A DNA stretch of 52,632 bases from assembly GCF_007625115.1 (NCBI RefSeq), contig NZ_VMNH01000029.1, positions 1-52,632 on the forward strand, read 5' to 3'. The translations under genes were made by a program, and so were the position numbers. Below, piece by piece: positions 47,623-52,632 of the stretch. How positions within the stretch are numbered: the first letter of the stretch is position 1; each line of letters starts with the position of its first letter. This DNA comes from Sedimenticola selenatireducens. GTDB lineage: Bacteria; Pseudomonadota; Gammaproteobacteria; Chromatiales; Chromatiaceae. A model generated the notes under the pieces. That model was not told the DNA's origin. It did no database searches and saw only the letters and a list, made by a program, of their open reading frames with translations.

Positions 47623-50229
47623 ATGAAGACCAGCGCCGAATTACGCACCGCATTTCTGAATTTCTTTAAAGAGAATGGCCATCAGGAGGTTGCCAGTAGC
47701 TCACTGGTGCCCCATGACGACCCAACTCTGCTGTTCACTAACGCTGGCATGGTCCAGTTCAAGGATACTTTTCTGGGAAGGGAGAAGCGCGACTATGTTC
47801 GGGCGACCACCTCACAGCGCTGTGTCCGGGCTGGTGGTAAGCACAATGACCTGGAGAATGTAGGCTATACCGCACGCCATCACACCTTCTTTGAGATGCT
47901 GGGCAATTTCAGCTTTGGTGACTATTTCAAACGTGAAGCGATTCAATATGCCTGGGATTTTCTGACGAAAGAGTTGGGTTTGCCGGAAGAGAAGCTTTGG
48001 GTGACAGTGTTTGAAGAGGATCAGGAAGCAGAGGATATCTGGCTCAAGGAGATGAAGATTGATCCTGATCGCTTCTCGCGCTGCGGGGCCAAAGATAATT
48101 TCTGGTCTATGGGTGATACTGGTCCCTGCGGTCCCTGTTCCGAGATCTTCTATGATCACGGTCCTGAAATCTGGGGTGGGCCTCCGGGATCACCAGAAGA
48201 GGATGGTGATCGCTATATCGAGATCTGGAATCTGGTGTTCATGCAATTCAACCGGGATCAATCCGGTGAGATGACACCGCTACCCCGCCCTTCAGTCGAT
48301 ACCGGCATGGGGTTGGAACGACTCGCGGCCGTGCTTCAACACGTCCACAGCAACTACGAAATCGATCTGTTTCAGAATCTGATCAAGGCCGCTTCAGAGA
48401 TCACGGGTTGTGCAAATCTTGAAGAGAAATCCCTTCGGGTCATTGCTGATCATATTCGTTCCTGCGCCTTTTTGATTGTTGATGGCGTGCTACCTTCAAA
48501 TGAAGGACGTGGTTATGTGTTGCGGCGAATCATTCGTCGGGCTATTCGTCACGGCTACATGCTGGGTAAAAAAGATCCTTTCTTCCATAAACTGGTAGCA
48601 CCACTCAGTCAGGAGATGGGGAGTGCCTATCCTGAACTGCCTGCGATGGCCGATCAGGTAACCCGAGTACTGCGGCTGGAAGAGGAGCGTTTTGCCGAAA
48701 CTCTTGAGCAGGGTATGAAGATACTGGATTACACAATCGGAACCCTTGAAGGCAAACAGATCCCTGGTGATACGGTTTTCAAACTTTATGATACATATGG
48801 ATTTCCTACTGATTTGACGGCGGATATTGCTCGCGAACGTGAGCTGACACTGGATATGGAAGGGTACGAGCGTGCGATGGAGGCACAGCGGGAGCTTGCT
48901 CGGGCAGCCAGTCAGTTTGGAAATGTCCAGCAGGTTGAAATAAACCTCGATGGCGCAACTGAATTCACAGGTTATGACAAGCTAGAGAGCAAAGCGACCG
49001 TGATTGCGCTATTCCAAGAGGGTAAGTCTGTCGAGACGCTGGGTGACGGTGAAGAGGGTCTTGTGATTCTTGATCGGACGCCGTTCTATGCGGAGTCCGG
49101 TGGTCAGGTCGGTGATGTGGGTGAGCTGGCTTCCGGTGAAACCCGCTTTATTGTGATGGATACTCAGAAACAAGGCGGTGATGTCTTCATCCACCGGGGA
49201 AAATATAAAGGTGATTCTCTCCGTATCGGCAGTGAGGTTATCGCACAGGTCGATGAACATAAACGTGAAGCTACCGCGCTCAATCACTCCGCCACACATC
49301 TGATGCACGCCGCCCTTCAGCGTGTGTTGGGTGATCATGTTCAGCAGAAGGGTTCTCTGGTAAACCCGGAGCGTCTGCGTTTTGACTTCTCGCACTTTGA
49401 GCCTGTCAGTCGTGAACAGCTGAAAGAGATTGAGCGCATGGTCAATGAACAGATTCGGGAAAACCACATGGTTCAGACCCGTATTATGTCTCTGGAAGAC
49501 GCTAAAGCAAGCGGTGCGATGGCACTGTTCGGTGAAAAATACGGCGATAATGTCCGGGTTTTGCGCATGGGAGATTTCTCCACGGAACTGTGTGGCGGTA
49601 CGCACGTAAAAGCAGTTGGCGATATCGGCTTGTTCAAAATCACGTCGGAAACGGGAATTGCATCAGGTGTTCGCCGTATTGAAGCGGTCACTGGTGCCGC
49701 GGCGCTTCAATGGGTTGAAGAAGATGAAAATCGGCTGCAACGCGTGGCTGACCTGGTTAAATCCGGCCGTGATGACGTGGCTGAAAAGGTCGCCCAGCTG
49801 GTTGATCGCAGTCGTCGATTAGAAAAAGAGCTGGAGCAGTTGAAAGGCAAGCTCGCGAGTGCGGCGGGGAGTGACCTGGCCAGTAATGCCGTTGAAGTAG
49901 CGGGTATCAAGGTCTTGGCAGCAAAACTTGATGGCGTGGATCCAAAATCTCTGCGTGACACAATGGATCAGCTCAAGAACAAGTTAGGCAGTGCGGTCAT
50001 CCTTCTTGCGGCTGTCAGTGGTGATAAAGTGAGTCTGGTCGCGGGCGTTACGAAAGATCAGATTCCTGCTTTGAAAGCGGGCGATCTGGTTAAATTTGTT
50101 GCTGAACAGGTGGGTGGCAAGGGGGGCGGTCGACCCGACATGGCCCAGGCTGGCGGTAATGATCCTTCAGCCCTTCCTGCGGCGTTGGCATCTGTAGAGG
50201 GATGGGTCAAGGAATCCCTTGGCGCGTAA
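47623..50229 (+). CDS. alaS: alanyl-tRNA synthetase
   Basis: An 868-residue AlaRS, full length. The class II catalytic core is at residues 1-460, with [20 protein letters not shown] (motif 2 region) and TGMGLERL (motif 3). The editing domain has [11 protein letters not shown] and CGGTHV as zinc ligands. A C-Ala oligomerisation domain at the end contains [13 protein letters not shown]. It charges tRNA-Ala and edits mischarged Ser or Gly. ATG 47623 starts the conserved [15 protein letters not shown]; the frame is open to 47554, but that extension is not conserved-looking. Confidence 0.98.
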   Translation: MKTSAELRTAFLNFFKENGHQEVASSSLVPHDDPTLLFTNAGMVQFKDTFLGREKRDYVRATTSQRCVRAGGKHNDLENVGYTARHHTFFEMLGNFSFGDYFKREAIQYAWDFLTKELGLPEEKLWVTVFEEDQEAEDIWLKEMKIDPDRFSRCGAKDNFWSMGDTGPCGPCSEIFYDHGPEIWGGPPGSPEEDGDRYIEIWNLVFMQFNRDQSGEMTPLPRPSVDTGMGLERLAAVLQHVHSNYEIDLFQNLIKAASEITGCANLEEKSLRVIADHIRSCAFLIVDGVLPSNEGRGYVLRRIIRRAIRHGYMLGKKDPFFHKLVAPLSQEMGSAYPELPAMADQVTRVLRLEEERFAETLEQGMKILDYTIGTLEGKQIPGDTVFKLYDTYGFPTDLTADIARERELTLDMEGYERAMEAQRELARAASQFGNVQQVEINLDGATEFTGYDKLESKATVIALFQEGKSVETLGDGEEGLVILDRTPFYAESGGQVGDVGELASGETRFIVMDTQKQGGDVFIHRGKYKGDSLRIGSEVIAQVDEHKREATALNHSATHLMHAALQRVLGDHVQQKGSLVNPERLRFDFSHFEPVSREQLKEIERMVNEQIRENHMVQTRIMSLEDAKASGAMALFGEKYGDNVRVLRMGDFSTELCGGTHVKAVGDIGLFKITSETGIASGVRRIEAVTGAAALQWVEEDENRLQRVADLVKSGRDDVAEKVAQLVDRSRRLEKELEQLKGKLASAAGSDLASNAVEVAGIKVLAAKLDGVDPKSLRDTMDQLKNKLGSAVILLAAVSGDKVSLVAGVTKDQIPALKAGDLVKFVAEQVGGKGGGRPDMAQAGGNDPSALPAALASVEGWVKESLGA

Positions 50230-50372
50230 TCTCAATCACAAGCTAGAAATACGGTGTGGTTTGTTATGAAATCATGGAAACCGCCTGTTTTTTGTTGTTT
50301 AATTAGCGCCCTTTGGATGCCTAGCCAGACGGCTGGGTGAAGCGCATAACTGGAAAGCGAGTAGCAGAATCA

Positions 50373-51605
50373 ATGGCCTTGATCGTACAGAAATACGGTG
50401 GCACATCTGTCGGAACTATCGAACGGATTCAGGCTGTGGCCGAAAAGGTTGCAGCGGTGCGGAATCGTGGCGACCAGGTGGTCGTCGTTGTGTCCGCTAT
50501 GTCTGGAGAGACCAACCGACTGATTTCCTTGGCAAAAGCGATAGAAGAGCACCCCTCTAATCGTGAGATGGATGTGCTTGTTTCTACGGGCGAGCAGGTA
50601 ACGATTGCGTTGCTCTCCATGGCATTACATAAAATTGGCTGCCCCGCTAAGTCATATACAGGTGGTCAGGTACATATTCTGACTGACAGTGCTTACAGCA
50701 AGGCACGCATTCAGGATATCGACGACATTAAAGTCAGGTCCGACCTGGAGTCAGGTTGCGTTGTCGTCGTTGCTGGGTTTCAGGGTATCGATGAGCAAGG
50801 CAGCATCACTACGCTGGGTCGTGGTGGTTCTGATACTACGGCTGTTGCGCTTGCCGCAGCACTGAAGGCGGATGAGTGTCAGATCTTCACTGATGTGGAT
50901 GGTGTTTACACCACTGATCCTCGAGTTGAGCCCAAAGCCCGACGCATGAGCAAGATTTCGTTTGAAGAGATGCTGGAAATGGCCAGCCTCGGATCTAAGG
51001 TTCTACAGATTCGAGCGGTGGAATTTGCCGGTAAATATAATGTACCCCTACGCGTACTCTCGAGTTTTGAAGAGGGCGAGGGAACCTTGATCACCTTTGA
51101 GGACAAGGGTATGGAAGACGCAAAAATTTCAGGTATCGCATTTAACCGTGATGAAGCCAAACTGACCATCCTGGGTGTGCCGGATCAGCCGGGTGTTGCC
51201 TACCAGATTTTGGGGCCGATCTCGGCAGCCAATATCGAAGTAGACATGATTATCCAGAATATTGGTCAGGATGAGACGACCGACTTTACCTTTACCGTAC
51301 ATCGAAATGATTATGACAAGGCTGTATCCATATTAAATGATGTGGCAACGAGCCTGGGTGCACGTGAAGTGATCGGTGATAACGCGATTGTAAAGATCTC
51401 CCTGGTGGGCGTTGGCATGCGTTCGCATGCAGGTATCGCGAGCTCCATGTTCCAGGCGCTCTCAAAAGAGGGGATCAATATCCGCATGATCTCAACCTCA
51501 GAGATTAAAATATCTGTTGTCGTTGATGAAAAGTACCTGGAGCTGGGTGTCCGAGCTCTACATGAGGCCTTTGACCTTGCAGCAGAACCAGTAAAGATAG
51601 GCTAA
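50373..51605 (+). CDS. lysC: aspartate kinase
   Basis: A 410-residue aspartokinase, the length of single-function enzymes. The N-terminal kinase domain shows IVQKYGGTSVG (residues 4-14), STGEQVTIALL, FTDVDGVYTTDPR (about 171-183) and LGSKVLQIRAVEFA. Two C-terminal ACT domains (about 265-335 and 345-405; VGVGMRSHAGIASSMFQAL in the second) give feedback control, usually by lysine with or without threonine. It starts the aspartate pathway to lysine, threonine and methionine. ATG 50373 begins the conserved domain; the open frame from GTG 50337 is less likely. Confidence 0.97.
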   Translation: MALIVQKYGGTSVGTIERIQAVAEKVAAVRNRGDQVVVVVSAMSGETNRLISLAKAIEEHPSNREMDVLVSTGEQVTIALLSMALHKIGCPAKSYTGGQVHILTDSAYSKARIQDIDDIKVRSDLESGCVVVVAGFQGIDEQGSITTLGRGGSDTTAVALAAALKADECQIFTDVDGVYTTDPRVEPKARRMSKISFEEMLEMASLGSKVLQIRAVEFAGKYNVPLRVLSSFEEGEGTLITFEDKGMEDAKISGIAFNRDEAKLTILGVPDQPGVAYQILGPISAANIEVDMIIQNIGQDETTDFTFTVHRNDYDKAVSILNDVATSLGAREVIGDNAIVKISLVGVGMRSHAGIASSMFQALSKEGINIRMISTSEIKISVVVDEKYLELGVRALHEAFDLAAEPVKIG

Positions 51606-51853
51606 AGTTTACTTATACGGAGCGAGTTGTTCCGTCTATCAGTTTGGTAATGCCTTAGGAGTCTGCAGTATAGTCTTTATATTCCCTTTATTTCTCAAAG
51701 GGTTAACTGATAGAATTCCACCGCTCTTTCACCACATCTCCTGTGGGGTAAGTGCTTGGTTGGCGGCATTTTGATTACTGACGTGACGATGGAGATCGTC
51801 AAAGCGGAAGTAATTTGGATGTCACAGTGGAAATATAACAGGGAGATAGGACG

Positions 51854-52045
51854 ATGTTAATTTTGACACGCCGTGTAGGTGAGACCCTGATGATCGGTGA
51901 CGAAGTGACTGTAACGGTGCTAGGCGTCAAAGGTAATCAGGTACGAATTGGTGTTAATGCCCCACGTGATGTAACAGTGCATCGTGAAGAAATTTACGAA
52001 CGCATCAAACGTGAGCAGACAGACCAGGAAATAGCAGACGAATAG
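51854..52045 (+). CDS. csrA: carbon storage regulator CsrA
   Basis: A 63-residue CsrA/RsmA. It starts [20 protein letters not shown] and has [20 protein letters not shown] (residues 37-56); Leu4 and Arg44 regions important for RNA binding are conserved. It binds GGA motifs in mRNA leaders to control translation. GGGAG lies upstream of the ATG, and that leader itself contains GGGAGATAGGA, so autoregulation is possible. It follows lysC, the usual gammaproteobacterial order, and precedes the position where relatives have tRNA-Ser. Confidence 0.97.
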   Translation: MLILTRRVGETLMIGDEVTVTVLGVKGNQVRIGVNAPRDVTVHREEIYERIKREQTDQEIADE

Positions 52046-52060
52046 ATCTTTCTGCTATAG

Positions 52061-52089
52061 CGGGGCCGTCCAGGCCCCGTGATATCACG
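52061..52089 (+). terminator. hairpin after csrA
   Basis: CGGGGCC-GTCCA-GGCCCCG (52061-52079) is a 7-bp GC hairpin 15 bases after the csrA stop. It is followed by the palindrome CGTGATATCACG (52078-52089) but no U run. It may end the csrA transcript inefficiently, letting some RNA reach the repeat array. Confidence 0.5.
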
Positions 52090-52202
52090 CTTCTATTCAA
52101 TCGGGTGACCTTGTCGTCAGGTGTAAATTATTGTTTAAAATAGGGTGCATCAGTTACCCGATTTTAAGTGAATTCTTAGAAGCAATACGAAAAAAAATGG
52201 GT

Positions 52203-52208
52203 TAGAAT
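52203..52208 (+). promoter_or_regulatory. possible -10 box upstream of repeat array
   Basis: TAGAAT followed by the GC-rich ACGGCC resembles the -10 box and discriminator of tRNA promoters. No convincing -35 box lies 16-18 bases upstream; TTAGAA (52176-52181) is 21 bases away. Weak support only. Confidence 0.3.
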
Positions 52209-52229
52209 ACGGCCTCTTTTTGGTACAGG

Positions 52230-52245
52230 TGTTCTGTCCAGAACA
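52230..52245 (+). repeat. hairpin at the left edge of the array
   Basis: TGTTCT-GTCC-AGAACA is a perfect 6-bp hairpin directly before the diverged first repeat unit. It is not present in the later units, so it marks the array boundary. Confidence 0.5.
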
Positions 52246-52324
52246 AAGGAGGGGGGTGCAAAGCACTGAATAACGCGTGCCCCTCTATGATCCGTGAGGA
52301 TCATTAAAGCGTGTAGAAAGATTA
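52244..52324 (+). repeat. diverged partial unit of the 142-bp array
   Basis: Eighty-one bases match the right part of the 142-bp unit in exact register (GGTGC at 52255 against 52397). Differences are scattered, but the stems survive: GTGC-AAA-GCAC is kept (one outer pair becomes G-T), and ATGATCC/GGATCAT is unchanged while its loop changes from GTAA to GTGA. The tRNA-Ser segment expected at its left end is absent. It looks like an older copy. Confidence 0.8.
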
Positions 52325-52346
52325 GGAGAGCTGGCCGAGTGGCTGA
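52325..52346 (+). pseudogene. tRNA-Ser 5' fragment, copy 1
   Basis: The 22 bases from GGAGAGC to GGCTGA match the acceptor strand, positions 8-9, D-stem and D-loop start of a bacterial tRNA-Ser. A normal gene would continue AGGC; here the sequence departs into hairpins. No anticodon arm, long variable arm, T arm (GGTTCGAAT) or 3' acceptor strand (GCTCTCC) follows within the unit, so it cannot form a tRNA. Confidence 0.8.
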
Positions 52347-52466
52347 CAAGATCGTAAGCGATCTTGAACGTCCGAAGGACGGCCCCAAAGGGGTGAGGTG
52401 CAAAGCACCGAATAACGCGTGCCCCTGCATGATCCGTAAGGATCATTAAAACGCGGGAACAAATTA
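52325..52466 (+). repeat. 142-bp array unit 1 (tRNA-Ser 5' end plus five hairpins)
   Basis: After the tRNA fragment come five perfect hairpins: CAAGATCG-TAAG-CGATCTTG (52347-52366), CGTCC-GAA-GGACG (52369-52381), CCCC-AAA-GGGG (52383-52393), GGTGC-AAA-GCACC (52397-52409) and ATGATCC-GTAA-GGATCAT (52429-52446). About 58 of 142 bases are paired. The unit closes with ACGCGGGAACAAATTA before the next copy. No protein frame is conserved, since 142 is not a multiple of three. If transcribed it would be a highly structured RNA. Confidence 0.9.
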
Positions 52467-52608
52467 GGAGAGCTGGCCGAGTGGCTGACAAGATCGTAAG
52501 CGATCTTGAACGTCCGAAGGACGGCCCCAAAGGGGTGAGGTGCGAAGCACCGAATAACGCGTGCCCCTGCATGATCCGTAAGGATCATTAAAACGCGGGA
52601 ACAAATTA
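52467..52608 (+). repeat. 142-bp array unit 2
   Basis: Identical to unit 1 in 141 of 142 positions. The sole change is A to G at 52544 (unit 1 position 52402), in the three-base loop of the GGTGC/GCACC hairpin. The unit again opens with a 22-base tRNA-Ser 5' fragment and lacks the remaining tRNA. Near identity implies recent duplication or ongoing gene conversion. Confidence 0.92.
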
Positions 52609-52632
52609 GGAGAGCTGGCCGAGTGGCTGACA
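52609..52632 (+). repeat. 142-bp array unit 3, cut by window end
   Basis: The last 24 bases repeat the unit start, including the CA after GGCTGA that departs from a true tRNA-Ser. The array therefore continues beyond the window, and this copy also looks truncated. The total copy number and whether a complete tRNA-Ser ends the array cannot be seen. Confidence 0.85.

Noticed and set aside
52176-52588. Overlapping minus-strand frames of 84-95 residues across the repeat array
   Set aside because: The period of 142 bp is not a multiple of three, so the frame shifts in each unit. The similar peptides are by-products of the repeated DNA and have no ribosome sites.
52244-52632. CRISPR or integron attC array
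   Set aside because: Units are near-identical over their whole length, with no short repeat/unique spacer pattern, and there are no RYYYAAC/GTTRRRY attC core sites or nearby cas or integrase genes.

Overview
The window looks like a chromosomal segment of a sulfur-oxidising gammaproteobacterium, possibly a Chromatiales- or Sedimenticola/Thiodiazotropha-like lineage. The evidence is a sulfide:quinone oxidoreductase, the gammaproteobacterial order mutS-pncC-recA-recX-alaS-lysC-csrA, xerD with a dsbC-type gene, GC content near 50 percent, and dense gene packing. The genus is inferred; no marker here fixes it. I see no phage, insertion sequence or CRISPR array.

Layout. 0-8.2 kb holds accessory housekeeping genes: a GFA-fold protein, a LysE exporter, a gamma-glutamylcyclotransferase, a HerA-like ATPase, a lemA/DUF2207 pair, and ppx and sixA phosphatases. 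8.2-12.1 kb holds a Nudix hydrolase, an NYN nuclease-like protein fused to a cold-shock-like domain, and an acyltransferase-alpha/beta hydrolase fusion. 12.3-25.2 kb is a minus-strand carbon-uptake block. It contains acetyl-CoA synthetase, a DEDDh exonuclease, a cNMP-CBS-nucleotidyltransferase protein, a TPR protein, a sodium:solute symporter, and a CbrA/CbrB-like two-component system whose kinase is itself fused to a symporter domain. A good sigma-54 promoter and GTTAC/GTAAC palindromes lie before the symporter, and the same palindrome lies before the kinase operon. This suggests an autoregulated circuit. 25.4-30.9 kb carries a K+ channel with RCK domains, a hemerythrin, the sulfide:quinone oxidoreductase and ferrochelatase. 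31-35 kb carries xerD, yajQ, a DsbC homologue whose catalytic CxxC is SxxS, and a PP2C phosphatase/FHA pair. 35-52 kb is the mutS-recA-alaS-lysC-csrA backbone, with a DUF3422 protein, a 1640-residue PAS/GAF/GGDEF/EAL protein and a SlyD-type isomerase inserted.

The most unusual part is the right end. After csrA, where relatives have tRNA-Ser, there is an exact 142-bp tandem array that runs off the window. Each unit opens with the first 22 nt of a tRNA-Ser gene (through the D loop), lacks the rest of the tRNA, and continues as a chain of five short perfect hairpins. The single change between the two full units lies in a hairpin loop. An older, diverged unit precedes them in exact 142-bp register. 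This recalls in mirror image the E. coli tyrT repeats, which carry a tRNA 3' end, but I know of no described equivalent.

The other main points are the redox-dead DsbC homologue, the NYN-cold-shock fusion, the acyltransferase-hydrolase fusion with an HX4E motif, and the shared palindromes that tie the kinase operon to the symporter. All product calls rest on reading translated sequence by eye; no searches were run.
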